A stretch of DNA of 64,000 nt from Pseudomonas gingeri (GTDB lineage Bacteria; Pseudomonadota; Gammaproteobacteria; Pseudomonadales; Pseudomonadaceae), in contig NZ_JACAOR010000002.1 in NCBI RefSeq assembly GCF_013386115.1, forward strand, positions 57,731-121,730. The letters run 5' to 3'. Within the stretch, counting starts at the first letter, position 1; each line of letters opens with the position of its first letter. Shown in pieces: positions 50,291 through 59,389 of this stretch. The notes beneath the pieces are model-generated. The model worked only from the letters and a program-made list of their open reading frames with translations, did no database searches and was not told where the DNA came from. A program made the translations under genes and the position numbers.

Positions 50291-50599
50291 CTACTCGTCG
50301 ACCAGCCGGTCCAGGCGCTGCCTGAGCATGCGGTTTTCCGCCCGCAGCTCACGGACCTCGCCCAGCAGCTCCAGGGCCAGGGCGACGCCTTCCCACTCCA
50401 GTTCGAGGTCGTGGCGCAGCTTCGCCGCGCGCCGGGCGATGACCAGTTCATGATCGAGAAAGCGCCAGGCCTCCGGTGAGCGGCCCTGAGGTTCGAGGAT
50501 GCCGTGTTCGACGATTTCGATCACGTAGGCGACCGGCAGGTCGGACGCCTCGCAGAAGGCTTGCATATCCAGTTGAACGACGCTCAGGGCTGGGCTCAT
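50291..50599 (-). CDS. cbpM: Chaperone modulatory protein CbpM
   Basis: CbpM binds the J-domain protein CbpA and inhibits its DNA-binding and co-chaperone activity. The 102-residue protein has a MerR-like start (FCEASDLPVAYVIEIVEHGILEPQG) and a C-terminal helical, coiled-coil-prone segment (LELLGEVRELRAENRMLRQRL). It begins two bases after cbpA on the same strand, the usual cbpAM arrangement, and converges on the kinase gene with a 12-base gap. Confidence 0.9.
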   Translation of the reverse strand: MSPALSVVQLDMQAFCEASDLPVAYVIEIVEHGILEPQGRSPEAWRFLDHELVIARRAAKLRHDLELEWEGVALALELLGEVRELRAENRMLRQRLDRLVDE

Positions 50600-50601
50600 G
50601 A

Positions 50602-51555
50602 TCAGCTACTCCATTGCTCTCTCGGGTCGAATGCGGCCTTCTTCGCCAGTTCCTGCCACAACGCCTTCACGGCATCGTCGCTCTGCCTGGGCATGACCGC
50701 CTTGAGTTGCACGAACAGATAACCGCGCTGCCCGGCCTTGTTCAGCAGGCCGTGGCCCTTGGCGCGCATGCGCTGGCCGTTCTGGCTGCCCGCCGGGACC
50801 TTGAGGTTGATCTTGCCGGTCAGGGTCGGCACCGCCACTTCGGTGCCCAGTGCCAGTTCCCACGGCGCCAGGGGCAGCGTGATGATCAGGTCTTCACCTT
50901 CGACATCGAATTTCGGATGGGGTGCGAAGCGGATCGTCAGGTACAGGTCGCCATTGGCCCCACCACCGAGCCCCGGCGCGCCCTGGCCCTTGAGGCGGAT
51001 GCGCTCGCCGTCGGTCACCCCCGCCGGAATCTTCACGTTCAGGCTCTTGCTGGTGTTGCTCACATGCTGGCCGGCCGCGTTGTACTGCGGGACCTGGAAG
51101 GTGACCTTCTTCGATTCGTTGGTCAGGCTCTCTTCCAGGAAGATCGGTAGTTCCATTTCCACGTCTTGCCCTCGACGACCGGCGCTGCGGCCCGATTGTC
51201 CGCTACTGAAACCGGCACCGCGCGAGCCGAAGATCGAACTGAAGAAGTCCGAGAAGTCACCACCGCCAGCGCCACCAAAACCGCCGCCAGCGCCACGTCC
51301 CTGCCAGCCCGGTGGGCCCTGGAACGGCTGGCCATGCTGGCCGTATTTGCGCAGATCGTCATATTCGGCGCGCTTGTCGGCGCTTTTCAGCGCTTCATAG
51401 GCTTCGGAGGCGTCCTTGAATTTCGCCTCGGCGTCCTTTTCCTTGCTGACATCCGGGTGATACTTGCGCGCCAGCTTGCGGTACGCGGCCTTGATGGTCT
51501 TGTCGTCCGCCGTCGGCTCAACACCCAGGATCTTGTAATAGTCTTTGAAGTCCAT
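50602..51555 (-). CDS. cbpA: Curved-DNA-binding J-domain protein CbpA
   Basis: CbpA is a DnaJ-like co-chaperone that also binds curved DNA. The 317-residue protein has an N-terminal J domain with the HPD tripeptide ([10 protein letters not shown]) and a Gly/Phe-rich linker (about 80-125). Two C-terminal substrate-binding subdomains follow ([34 protein letters not shown]). It lacks the DnaJ zinc finger, as CbpA should. A YegD-type Hsp70 is divergently encoded next door. Confidence 0.92.
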   Translation of the reverse strand: MDFKDYYKILGVEPTADDKTIKAAYRKLARKYHPDVSKEKDAEAKFKDASEAYEALKSADKRAEYDDLRKYGQHGQPFQGPPGWQGRGAGGGFGGAGGGDFSDFFSSIFGSRGAGFSSGQSGRSAGRRGQDVEMELPIFLEESLTNESKKVTFQVPQYNAAGQHVSNTSKSLNVKIPAGVTDGERIRLKGQGAPGLGGGANGDLYLTIRFAPHPKFDVEGEDLIITLPLAPWELALGTEVAVPTLTGKINLKVPAGSQNGQRMRAKGHGLLNKAGQRGYLFVQLKAVMPRQSDDAVKALWQELAKKAAFDPREQWSS

Positions 51556-51855
51556 CTAAGGATCACCCTGCGTTATCGATATCGCACCGTCCGACAGCCC
51601 ACAGCATGCGCTTTTCGGCGCAACGAGGATTGACCGATCTCAAGGCTGTGACTGGGCGGTGCGGCAAAAGTTTATCGGCCGTGCCGGCGATTTCTTGTCA
51701 TCGCCGTTACACAAGTCGAACCAATGACTGCAAGTTTGGGGGTGATGGCCCGCCTTTCAAGTCGACAAGGCACGATTTAGCGGATAGTCGGCCTTCGATT
51801 CCGCGCCCGACTGACATACACTGCGCGGCCGTTTTTTAACCGGAACTCGAAAGAC
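51556..51855. promoter_or_regulatory. Divergent cbpA / yegD promoter region
   Basis: This 300-base gap must hold both promoters. For yegD, TTCGAT (51794-51799) and TACACT (51817-51822) have 17-base spacing, 33 bases before the start. No sigma32-type heat-shock promoter was recognised for cbpA. No gene is apparent inside. Confidence 0.35.
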
Positions 51856-53121
51856 ATGAAAAGCGCATCTCCAGCCCGTGCCTGCGGTATCGACTTCGGC
51901 ACGTCCAACTCCACGGTCGGCTGGCTGCGCCCCGGCATGGAAACGCTCATCGCGCTGGAGGACGACAAGATCACCCTGCCTTCGGTGGTCTTTTTCAATA
52001 TCGAGGAACGCCGCCCGGTCTACGGCCGTCTGGCGCTGCACGAGTACCTGGAAGGTTACGAAGGCCGGCTGATGCGCTCGCTCAAGAGCCTGCTGGGGTC
52101 CAAGCTGATCAAGCATGACACCAGCGTGCTGGGCACCGCCCTGCCGTTCAAGGACCTGCTCGGACTGTTTATCGGCCAGCTGAAAAGCCGCCTGGAAGCC
52201 ACCGCCGGTCGTGAGTTCGACCAGGTGGTACTGGGCCGCCCGGTGTTTTTCGTCGACGAGGACCCGGTCGCCGACCAGGAAGCCGAAGACACCCTGGTGG
52301 AAGTGGCGAAGAAGATCGGCTTCAAGGACGTGTCCTTCCAGTACGAACCGATTGCGGCGGCCTTCGACTACGAGTCGACCATCGAGCGCGAAGAGCTGGT
52401 CCTGATCGTCGACATCGGCGGCGGTACGTCCGACTTCTCGCTGGTGCGCCTGTCGCCGGAGCGCCGTGGCCTGGATAACCGCCACGACGATATCCTCGCC
52501 ACCGGCGGCGTGCATGTCGGCGGGACCGACTTCGACAAGCAACTGAGCCTGCAGGGCGTGATGCCGCTGTTCGGCTACGGCAGCCGGATGAAAAGCGGCG
52601 CCTACATGCCCACCAGCCACCACATGAACCTGGCGACCTGGCACACCATCAACTCGGTGTACTCGCAGAAGTCCCAGTTGGCCCTGGGCAGCATGCGCTA
52701 CGACATCGAGGACACCGGTGGCATCGACCGCCTGTTCAAGCTGATCGAGCAGCGCGCCGGGCACTGGCTGGCGATGGAAGTGGAAGAAACCAAGATCCAG
52801 CTGACCCACGCCGAAAGCCGCCATGTACCGCTGGATCGCATCGAGCCGGGACTGAGCGTGGAGTTGAGCCGGGCGCTGTTCGAAGCGGCCATCGACAACC
52901 TGCTGGAGCGTATTCGCAACAGCGTCACCCGCTTGCTCGATGATGCCGGCGTGAGCGTCGAACAGGTCGACACGGTGTTCTTCACCGGCGGTTCGAGCGG
53001 GATTCCGGCACTGCGCCAGAGCGTCTCGGCCATGCTGCCGAACGCGCGGCATGTGGAGGGGAATATCTTCGGCAGCATCGGCAGCGGCCTGGCGATCGAT
53101 GCGCGCAAGCGCTACGGCTGA
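51856..53121 (+). CDS. yegD: Hsp70 family protein, YegD type
   Basis: This 421-residue protein has the actin/Hsp70 ATPase fold: phosphate-1 GIDFGTSNSTVGWL (about 11-24), EPIAAAFDYES, phosphate-2 LIVDIGGGTSDFSLV and adenosine motif FFTGGSSGIPALRQSV. The C-terminal substrate-binding domain of DnaK is missing, as in E. coli YegD. Function of the family is not defined. Placement opposite a J-domain protein and its regulator raises the possibility of partnership, though divergence is the only evidence. Confidence 0.88.
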   Translation: MKSASPARACGIDFGTSNSTVGWLRPGMETLIALEDDKITLPSVVFFNIEERRPVYGRLALHEYLEGYEGRLMRSLKSLLGSKLIKHDTSVLGTALPFKDLLGLFIGQLKSRLEATAGREFDQVVLGRPVFFVDEDPVADQEAEDTLVEVAKKIGFKDVSFQYEPIAAAFDYESTIEREELVLIVDIGGGTSDFSLVRLSPERRGLDNRHDDILATGGVHVGGTDFDKQLSLQGVMPLFGYGSRMKSGAYMPTSHHMNLATWHTINSVYSQKSQLALGSMRYDIEDTGGIDRLFKLIEQRAGHWLAMEVEETKIQLTHAESRHVPLDRIEPGLSVELSRALFEAAIDNLLERIRNSVTRLLDDAGVSVEQVDTVFFTGGSSGIPALRQSVSAMLPNARHVEGNIFGSIGSGLAIDARKRYG

Positions 53122-53190
53122 AAATCACGGGAGCTGGCAGGCTCTCACTGGACTCTATGTCGCCCACCACCATCAGCGGCGCCCCCGAAC

Positions 53191-53260
53191 CTGTAGGAGC
53201 TGGCTTGCCAGCGAAGGGGCCATCAGCGGCGCTCCAAGTCTCAAGGCCCACTCCCACAAG
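53191..53260. repeat. Degenerate REP pair after yegD
   Basis: A REP head CTGTAGGAGCTGGCTTGCCAGCGAA (53191-53215, with its own inner stem TGGCTTGCCA) faces a shortened partner GGCCCACTCCCACAAG (53245-53260). The phrase CATCAGCGGCGC occurs twice close by (53170 and 53221), suggesting a small local duplication. It lies between converging yegD and the transporter gene. Confidence 0.65.
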
Positions 53261-53285
53261 GTTCGAACCACGCCCGGGGTTCGAC

Positions 53286-54296
53286 TCAGACCAGCTCCGC
53301 CAGCCTCAGCTCGCTCTTGAGATACGCATAGTAGATCGGTCCCGCCACCACCCCCGGCAAGCCGAATGCGGCCTCGAACACCAGCATTGCCATGAGCAAC
53401 TCCCACGACTTGGCACTGATCTGCCCGCCGACGATCCGCGCGTTGAGGAAGTACTCCAGCTTGTGGATAAACATCAGGTAGCCCAGGGCCGCCGCCGCGA
53501 CCCAGATCGACAGCGACAGGCCGACGATGGTGATCAGGGTGTTGGACATCAGGTTGCCGATCACCGGTAGCAGCCCGAGCAGGAAGGTCAGCACGATCAG
53601 GGTCTTGGTCAGCGGTAGCTTGATCCCGCAGAGCGGCAGGATCACCGCCAGGAAGATCGCGGTGAAGGCGGTATTGAGCGCCGAAATCTTGATCTGGGCG
53701 AAGACGATATTGCGAAACGCCTGGACCAGCAGGCGCAGGCGATCAAACAGGGCTGCGGCCAGGGGCTTGCGCTGGCTGACATCCGAGACATGCTGCAAGG
53801 CCACGATCGCCCCCAGCACCATACCGATCAGCAGGGTCACGAACATATGCGCCGCATCCTTGCCCACCAGTTGCAATTCGCTCAGGTGCTTGCTCAACCA
53901 CTCGCCGATGGCCACCTGGAACTCCGCGGCGCTGGCCGGCAGGTAGGCGTCGATCACCGGCGGCAACTGTCCGCGGGCCTTGTCCACCACGACCATGAAC
54001 TTGCCGAGGGAGGCCCCGGGGTTTTCCGCCTCATGCAACAGGAAGCTGATGGCGCCGGCAAAGATCAGGCTCAGCACACTGACGATCAACGTGCCCAGCA
54101 AGGCCACCGCCAGCCAGCGCGCGCGCCGCCCGGCAATCAGGTGCTCGAGCTTGGGCGTGAGCATATTGACCAGCTCGAACACCAGCAGGCCGGCCAGCAG
54201 GCTCGGCAGCAACTTCAACGGCAATACCAGCAGCAACCCACCGAAGACGATGATCAAACTGGCCAAGACTACGTAACGCTGGGAAAACGCTGACAT
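53286..54296 (-). CDS. AI-2E/PerM family transporter
   Basis: This 336-residue membrane protein has about seven or eight TM segments in the family pattern. N-terminal hairpins (VVLASLIIVFGGLLLVLPLKLLPSLLAGLLVFELV) are followed by a soluble helical part, a FAQIKISALNTAFTAIFLAVILPLCG segment and the conserved GLLPVIGNLMSNTLITIVGL. The family includes TqsA (autoinducer-2 export) and PerM-like sodium/proton antiporters, so substrate cannot be named. The gene overlaps none of its neighbours and is read toward yegD. Confidence 0.82.
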   Translation of the reverse strand: MSAFSQRYVVLASLIIVFGGLLLVLPLKLLPSLLAGLLVFELVNMLTPKLEHLIAGRRARWLAVALLGTLIVSVLSLIFAGAISFLLHEAENPGASLGKFMVVVDKARGQLPPVIDAYLPASAAEFQVAIGEWLSKHLSELQLVGKDAAHMFVTLLIGMVLGAIVALQHVSDVSQRKPLAAALFDRLRLLVQAFRNIVFAQIKISALNTAFTAIFLAVILPLCGIKLPLTKTLIVLTFLLGLLPVIGNLMSNTLITIVGLSLSIWVAAAALGYLMFIHKLEYFLNARIVGGQISAKSWELLMAMLVFEAAFGLPGVVAGPIYYAYLKSELRLAELV

Positions 54297-54357
54297 ACAG
54301 CCTCAAAACAAAATGCAGCTAAAGGATAGGCAGTCTGCCAGCGTTCCACCGGCAGGA

Positions 54358-55002
54358 CTAGGGGGACTTGGACGCCTCGGCAAACGAAGCGGGAAAGTCA
54401 TCGAGCAACGTGACAGGGATGCGCTGACCAGCCTGGGTGACGTCATAAACCTGCTGCCGGCACGCATCGCCGTCATGGATAAAGCTGAACTCCACCAGAT
54501 AGACCTTCTGCTTCTGCGGCACAAAGCTGCTGCCAAGGGTTCCGCAGCTGTAGGAGGTAGGCACTGTCGGATTGGCGACCTGTTTCTGCTCCCACTTGTT
54601 GCTCGAATAATTGAACGTGTGCTCCGTCGTGTACTCGCTGATATAGCCCGGTGCCGGTTTGCGGCCATTAAACTGCGAATAGCCAAGTACCTTGAACCGC
54701 TGGTCGGGGGCGACCTGCAGTTCGCGCCTGGTACGAAGCCATCCCCACTTCGAGGGTTTGACCAGAGTCCCCAGCTCTTCCGGGCTCTGTTGCGCATCGC
54801 TGCCGCGCTTCGCCGAGAACTGCACCGGGTTGAAGGTATCCCCGGCCACCTGCAGGATGACTTTCGCATGCTCGGCGTCCACCACCAACGGCTGGTCTTC
54901 AGGCCGGGGGGGCAGGCGAAAATCCGGTCTCCAACGCTGGAGCTGGGCGCCACTGCAAGCGCATTGGGTCAGGACCAGGAGCAGCAAGACGATTCTCTTC
55001 AC
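54358..55002 (-). CDS. Unknown secreted or lipid-anchored protein
   Basis: This 214-residue protein starts with a short positive/hydrophobic leader (MKRIVLLLLVLTQCACSG) that could be a lipoprotein signal, although neither cysteine has an ideal lipobox. The mature part has no family I recognise. It contains SYSCGTLGSSFVPQKQKVYLVEFSF and a second Cys near DACRQQVYDV, so one disulfide is possible. It ends 61 bases from the transporter gene start and may be co-transcribed with it. Confidence 0.65.
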   Translation of the reverse strand: MKRIVLLLLVLTQCACSGAQLQRWRPDFRLPPRPEDQPLVVDAEHAKVILQVAGDTFNPVQFSAKRGSDAQQSPEELGTLVKPSKWGWLRTRRELQVAPDQRFKVLGYSQFNGRKPAPGYISEYTTEHTFNYSSNKWEQKQVANPTVPTSYSCGTLGSSFVPQKQKVYLVEFSFIHDGDACRQQVYDVTQAGQRIPVTLLDDFPASFAEASKSP

Positions 55003-55150
55003 GGCACATCCCTATGGTGACCAATGGACGCCCCCAGGGAGGGGTATCGTCTCATCCGCGGCGCACAATAACAAAACGCCACTATCGCGCCGAATCATAA
55101 CCAAAGGGACAGCCTGAAGTGCGGGGATTTCGCAAACCGACGAGGAATAC

Positions 55151-55186
55151 GGCAAGGCCTCCCACCGCCACGGGGGAGGCCTTGCC
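55151..55186 (-). terminator. Strong hairpin after psiF
   Basis: A 13-base stem, GGCAAGGCCTCCC (55151-55163) with GGGAGGCCTTGCC (55174-55186), lies nine bases past the psiF stop on the minus strand. The T tract after it is poor (GTATTCC), so termination may be partial. Confidence 0.6.
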
Positions 55187-55194
55187 GGGCAGGG

Positions 55195-55491
55195 CTACTT
55201 GTTCTTCAGGCAGGTGCTCATGAAGGCCTTGCGTTCGTCGCCCTTGAGCGCCTTGGTGGTCGCATCGGCATTGCACGTCTTCATCTTGTCCTGCTGGGTG
55301 GCGGGCTTGGCGGCTTTCAGGCAGTTGCTCATGAAGGCCTTGCGTTCATCGCCCTTGAGCGCCTTGGTGGTGGCGTCGGCGTTGCAGGACTTCATCTTGT
55401 CCTGCTGGGCCTGTTGCGCGGCGGTGGCGGCAAAGCCCTGGGAACACAGCAGCAGGCCTACCATCAACAAAGGAATACGCAGCATCTTCAT
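55195..55491 (-). CDS. psiF: PsiF repeat family protein
   Basis: This 98-residue secreted protein has a signal peptide (MKMLRIPLLMVGLLLCSQGFA) and two near-identical PsiF repeats of about 35 residues, each KMK-(S/T)-CNADATTKALKGDERKAFMS-(N/T)-CLK with two cysteines. The E. coli name comes from phosphate-starvation induction; molecular function is unknown and no pho box was identified here. The repeats are also very similar in DNA (55219-55289 and 55330-55397), pointing to a recent internal duplication or gene conversion. Confidence 0.85.
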   Translation of the reverse strand: MKMLRIPLLMVGLLLCSQGFAATAAQQAQQDKMKSCNADATTKALKGDERKAFMSNCLKAAKPATQQDKMKTCNADATTKALKGDERKAFMSTCLKNK

Positions 55492-55577
55492 GGAGTTTTC
55501 TCCTTGTTACCGCGCCGATGGGCACGGCCTCTGAAGGAGTGTAGACAAACACTGTTACACCTCCAGCCGCAGGCGCC

Positions 55578-56363
55578 CTAGAGTGAGCGCGACTGCCGGC
55601 GATACTGCTCCGGCGAACAACCGGCCTGGCGCTGGAACATGGCGATAAAGGCCGAGGCGGTGCTGTAGCCCATGTCGAACGCGATCTCCTGCACGCTGCG
55701 CGGCCCTTCCAGGGCCTGGATCGACCAGACAAAGCGCAGGCGCTGGCGCCATTCGCCGAAACTCACGCCCAGCTCGCGGACAAACAGACGCGCCAGGGTC
55801 CTCTCGCTGACATGCAGGCTCGCCGCCCATTGCCCCAGCGAGCGGTTGTCCGCCGGATCGTCCTGCAAGCCTTCGAGCACCGAGAGCAACCCCGGCTCAT
55901 CGGAATACGGCAGGTAGCAGCTGTGGACCTTGGCCAGGTGCAACTGGTCCACCAGCACCTGGGCCAGCCGCACATCGGCCGGATCGCTGGGGATCTTCAC
56001 GTCGCGGCGGGCGAAATCGCTGAGAATCGCCTTGAGGATATCGCTGATCGCCAGGGTGCTCGCCACCTCGGGCATCCCGTGGCAGTGCTCCTCGGCGAGG
56101 TAGACCGAACGGTAGACGATCGCGTGGGCGTTGTAGGCGCTGTGCTCGGTGTTGGGGGGAATCCACAGGGCGTAGCGCGACGGCGACATGAAGCGCTGGC
56201 CGGCCACTTCGTAGTGGATGACGCCATGGGACACGTAGTCGAGCGAACCCCAGGAATGCCGATGGGACTCGGCATGGCTGCCGGGGCCGAATTCGGCATA
56301 ACGAAAGTACACCGGCGCCGGCAGATCGGGGAAACGGGGGATCTCGATGGGGATCTTGCGCAT
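55578..56363 (-). CDS. AraC family transcriptional regulator
   Basis: This 261-residue regulator has an N-terminal cupin sensor (SHAESHRHSWGSLDYVSHGVIHYEV, WIPPNTEHSAYN). The C-terminal AraC double helix-turn-helix has SLGQWAASLHVSERTLARLFVRELGVSFGEWRQRLR and VQEIAFDMGYSTASAFIAMFQRQAGCSPEQYRR. It is divergent from an EamA exporter with a 98-base gap holding an inverted repeat, so it most likely controls that transporter and itself. The effector is unknown. Confidence 0.88.
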   Translation of the reverse strand: MRKIPIEIPRFPDLPAPVYFRYAEFGPGSHAESHRHSWGSLDYVSHGVIHYEVAGQRFMSPSRYALWIPPNTEHSAYNAHAIVYRSVYLAEEHCHGMPEVASTLAISDILKAILSDFARRDVKIPSDPADVRLAQVLVDQLHLAKVHSCYLPYSDEPGLLSVLEGLQDDPADNRSLGQWAASLHVSERTLARLFVRELGVSFGEWRQRLRFVWSIQALEGPRSVQEIAFDMGYSTASAFIAMFQRQAGCSPEQYRRQSRSL

Positions 56364-56364
56364 G

Positions 56365-56421
56365 CTGTCCGGATTCCGACGCTGATTGACCGGATCGAAG
56401 TATAGGCTTTGATCCGGACAG
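56365..56421. promoter_or_regulatory. Inverted repeat between the AraC regulator and EamA gene
   Basis: CTGTCCGGAT (56365-56374) and ATCCGGACAG (56412-56421) are perfect 10-base inverted copies 37 bases apart. A related GACCGGATC (56389-56397) lies between them. Such spacing suits AraC-type sites with looping or dual-promoter control. One arm begins two bases upstream of the regulator start. Confidence 0.5.
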
Positions 56422-56461
56422 ATGGATAATTCCCGCTCACTACTGCTCTGGTCGTCACCCC

Positions 56462-57340
56462 ATGCAATACGCGTTTCCCCTGCTCGCCATTTTCATCTGG
56501 GCCGGCAACACCGTCGTCAACAAGATGGCCGTCGGCTCGATCTTCCCCGCCGAGATCGGTTTCTACCGCTGGCTGCTCGCCGCGCTGCTGTTCACCCCCT
56601 TCATGCTCCGTCCGGTCATCGCCAACTGGGGGGCGATCCGCGCGCACCTGGGCAAGATCGTCGTCCTCGGCGTGCTCGGCATGGCGGTCTACCAGAGCCT
56701 GGCCTACTACGCCGCGACCCTGACCACGGCGACCAACATGGGCATCATCCTCTCGCTGATGCCACTGATGTCCCTGGCCCTGGCGATCATCAGCCTCGGC
56801 CAGCGCCTGACCGCCGGGGCGCTGACCGGCGCGGTGCTGTCCTTCGCCGGCGTGCTGGTGGTGGTCTCGGCCGGCAACCTCGGCTCATTGCTGACCCACG
56901 GCGTCAACCTGGGCGATGCGATGATGCTGATCGCGACCCTGGCCTATGCGATCTACAGCACGCTGCTGAAGAAGTGGCAATTGCGCCTGCCACCGTTGCA
57001 ACTGCTGTACCTGCAGATCCTGGTGGCGGTGGTGGTGCTGTTCCCGCTGTTCTGGCTCTCGCCCAAGGTCGGGCCGAACCTGCAGAACGCTGGCCTGGTG
57101 CTGTACGCCTGCCTGTTGGCGTCGATGCTCGCGCCACTGATGTGGATGAGCGCGGTGGGCAAGCTGGGGCCGAGCCGCACGGTGCTGTTTTTCAACCTGC
57201 TGCCGATCCTCACCGCCCTCATCGCCGCCGCGGTACTGCACGAACAACTGGCGCTGTTCCACCTGTTGGGCGGGGCGCTGACCCTGGGCGGGGTGATCCT
57301 CTCCGAGCGCTGGACCACACCACTGGGCAAGGCCCGCTGA
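56462..57340 (+). CDS. EamA/DMT family exporter
   Basis: This 292-residue protein has ten TM helices in two EamA repeats. It starts MQYAFPLLAIFIWAGNTVVNKMAVGSIFPAEIGFYRW and has TTATNMGIILSLMPLMSLALA in repeat 1 and SRTVLFFNLLPILTALIAA in repeat 2. Drug/metabolite transporters of this type export amino acids, nucleosides or drugs; the substrate is unknown. Control by the divergent AraC protein is likely. It converges on the lipase gene with a 15-base gap. Confidence 0.88.
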   Translation: MQYAFPLLAIFIWAGNTVVNKMAVGSIFPAEIGFYRWLLAALLFTPFMLRPVIANWGAIRAHLGKIVVLGVLGMAVYQSLAYYAATLTTATNMGIILSLMPLMSLALAIISLGQRLTAGALTGAVLSFAGVLVVVSAGNLGSLLTHGVNLGDAMMLIATLAYAIYSTLLKKWQLRLPPLQLLYLQILVAVVVLFPLFWLSPKVGPNLQNAGLVLYACLLASMLAPLMWMSAVGKLGPSRTVLFFNLLPILTALIAAAVLHEQLALFHLLGGALTLGGVILSERWTTPLGKAR

Positions 57341-57355
57341 GTGCCTGGCGGGGCG

Positions 57356-58246
57356 CTACAGCCCCGCCGCCTTCAGGCGCCGGGCATGCTCGACAAACAG
57401 GCGGATCGGCGCGGCCCCCTTGCCCACCAGGCCCATTGACTGGTTGACGATATCGAAGTGGTCCAGGGGATAGTCGTCGCCGATCACCGTCCCCAGGTGC
57501 GAGCTGTAGCGCCCGACCATGCCATCGCACTGCCCGGCTTCGCGGATAAAGGTCCTGGCGAACAGGCGGCAACTGCGATTCGTGCCGTCGAACAGATTGC
57601 GTCCGCGATCGGTGATGCCCGGCTGCAAGGTGCCGGACCAGGAGTAATAGCGTACGCCGTCGACCAGCTCGGGCCCCTGCCCGCCCCAACTGCCCGGCAA
57701 CCCTTGCGGGTACTGCCGGTTGAACAGGGCCACGCCTTCGCTGGTCAACGACTGATGGGAGGCGGCCAGGTCCATCGGCAGGCCCGGCCCGCGATAGCCG
57801 GTTTCCAGCCAGCCCATGATCCGCGCGACGACACAGAGCACGAAGGTCAGCAGGCGCCCGCGCACGCTGGTCGGCGGGTAGTGTCGCTGGAAGTGGTCGG
57901 CCAGCTCCGAACCATGGTTGGGCCCGGCCACCGAGGTCACCGAAGCCACCCACTCCGGACGCCTGGCCGCCGCATAACGTGCCGTCAACGCCCCCTGGCT
58001 GTGACCGATCAGGTTGACCTTGTCGGCCCCGGTTTCGCGGCGGATCTGCTCGATGCGCTGCAGCAACTGCTCGCCACGCACTTCATTGGCGTGCAGCGGC
58101 GACACCTGCACCGGGAATACCGTCGCCCCGCCCTGGCGCAAGGCCTCGGCGATACCGTACCAGTAGGGAAACAGCAGCAGCCGGACAAATCCGAGCATGC
58201 CCGGCACCAGCACCAGCGGATAACGCGTGGCGAGTTCTTGCGACAT
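57356..58246 (-). CDS. Triacylglycerol lipase-like alpha/beta hydrolase
   Basis: This 296-residue hydrolase begins with the oxyanion region YPLVLVPGMLGF. It has the nucleophile elbow GHSQG with the catalytic Ser, then TSVAGPNHGSELADH. A C-terminal PLDHFDIVNQ contains the probable catalytic His, as in family I lipases. There is no signal peptide at the chosen start (58246, MSQELATRYPL); longer readings to 58333 add no leader. Secretion is therefore unclear, and no lipase foldase gene is nearby. Confidence 0.85.
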   Translation of the reverse strand: MSQELATRYPLVLVPGMLGFVRLLLFPYWYGIAEALRQGGATVFPVQVSPLHANEVRGEQLLQRIEQIRRETGADKVNLIGHSQGALTARYAAARRPEWVASVTSVAGPNHGSELADHFQRHYPPTSVRGRLLTFVLCVVARIMGWLETGYRGPGLPMDLAASHQSLTSEGVALFNRQYPQGLPGSWGGQGPELVDGVRYYSWSGTLQPGITDRGRNLFDGTNRSCRLFARTFIREAGQCDGMVGRYSSHLGTVIGDDYPLDHFDIVNQSMGLVGKGAAPIRLFVEHARRLKAAGL

Positions 58247-58346
58247 CGACGACCATCCATGACGGGAAGAAATAGAGCCTAGCCGCAATGCACCGGCCAG
58301 GTGCAAAAGCATCGGTACTGAAGATGACAACACGGCGACACAAGGC

Positions 58347-58652
58347 TTATTTCAACCCCACCACGCCGACCACGATCAGTCCGACCGACACCAGCTTGAC
58401 CGCCGTCAGGCTTTCCCCCAGCAGCAGGAACCCGAGCAATACCGTGCCCAATGAACCGATGGCGGTCCAGATCGGATAGGCGATGCTGACCGGCAGCACC
58501 CGCAGCGACAGGGTCAGGAAGTAGATCCCGCCCACCGCCGCGATCACGGTGGCGAGCGAGGGCCAGAGGCGGGTGAAACCCTCGGCGTACTTCATGCCCA
58601 GCGCAAAGGTGACTTCGAAGGCCGCCGCGATCAGCAGATGGATCCAGGGCAT
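58347..58652 (-). CDS. Small multidrug resistance transporter (SugE-like)
   Basis: This 101-residue protein has four TM helices. The conserved membrane Glu lies in FEVTFALGMKYAEGFTRLWPS, closer to SugE/Gdx than to EmrE, and SIAYPIWTAIGSLGTVLLGFLLLGE follows. SugE/Gdx members export guanidinium or some quaternary compounds, but no guanidine riboswitch was seen. Start 58652 is preferred to 58658 because GAGGG is then correctly spaced. It lies nine bases after azoR and is probably co-transcribed with it. Confidence 0.83.
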   Translation of the reverse strand: MPWIHLLIAAAFEVTFALGMKYAEGFTRLWPSLATVIAAVGGIYFLTLSLRVLPVSIAYPIWTAIGSLGTVLLGFLLLGESLTAVKLVSVGLIVVGVVGLK

Positions 58653-58661
58653 GGCCATCCC

Positions 58662-59300
58662 TCAGAGCGTCCGCGCCAGGTCCAGCAGGCGCCGTTCGGC
58701 GTCGGCCAGGGCGGCCTGGAACGATGCCCCGCCGGACTCCTCGCCCTCGACGGCGACAACCGTGACCTCCTCGATTCCGATAAAGCCCAGCACCGTACGC
58801 AGCAACGGCTCGGCGTGGTTCATCGCCTCCAGCGGTCCGCCCGGCCCCATGCCGTGCCCGCCACGGCTGCTGATGATCAACGCCTTCTTGCCCTGCACCC
58901 GCGGGTGATACTGGGCGACACCATTGTCGAGGCTGAAGTCGAAGGTCAGCCCGACCCGCACGATCTGGTCCAGCCAGGCCTTGAGCCCGCTGGGAATACT
59001 GAAGTTGTGCATCGGCGTGGCGATCACCAGCAGGTCGTTGAGCAGCAGCTCGCCCACCAGTTCATCGCTGAACGCCAGGTCCGCCTGCATCGCCTGTGGG
59101 CGCTCGGCGGGCCGTGGATAAAACGCCGCGGCGATAAACGCTTCGTTCACCGGAGCAATCAACGCCCGCCCGGTCTCCCGGCGCGTCAGGCGGGCCTGGG
59201 GATGCGCCTCGCCATAGGCCCCCAGAAACACCTCGGCCAGACGCCGCGACTGGGAACGCTCACCCCGTGGACTGGCTTCGACAACAAGAATCCTGCTCAT
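58662..59300 (-). CDS. azoR: FMN-dependent NADH-azoreductase
   Basis: AzoR reduces azo dyes and quinones with NAD(P)H through FMN. The 212-residue protein has flavodoxin-like motifs: [21 protein letters not shown] (FMN phosphate loop), [29 protein letters not shown] and SSRGGHG. A strong AAAGGGGAAA ribosome site precedes ATG 59300. It is divergent from a LysR regulator, with paired operator-like sites between them, the usual layout for quinone-responsive control. Confidence 0.9.
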   Translation of the reverse strand: MSRILVVEASPRGERSQSRRLAEVFLGAYGEAHPQARLTRRETGRALIAPVNEAFIAAAFYPRPAERPQAMQADLAFSDELVGELLLNDLLVIATPMHNFSIPSGLKAWLDQIVRVGLTFDFSLDNGVAQYHPRVQGKKALIISSRGGHGMGPGGPLEAMNHAEPLLRTVLGFIGIEEVTVVAVEGEESGGASFQAALADAERRLLDLARTL

Positions 59301-59389
59301 CTGTTTCCCCTTTACCGAACACTGCTGGCCAGCTCAGAATGAACCTGCCTTCTGCCGCAGAAGCTAGAGGCAACGCCTCATCGGAACAA

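Noticed and set aside
58247..58346. A guanidine riboswitch before the SMR gene
   Set aside because: The SMR gene is read from the other side, nine bases after azoR, so no leader is available, and no guanidine motif was seen.
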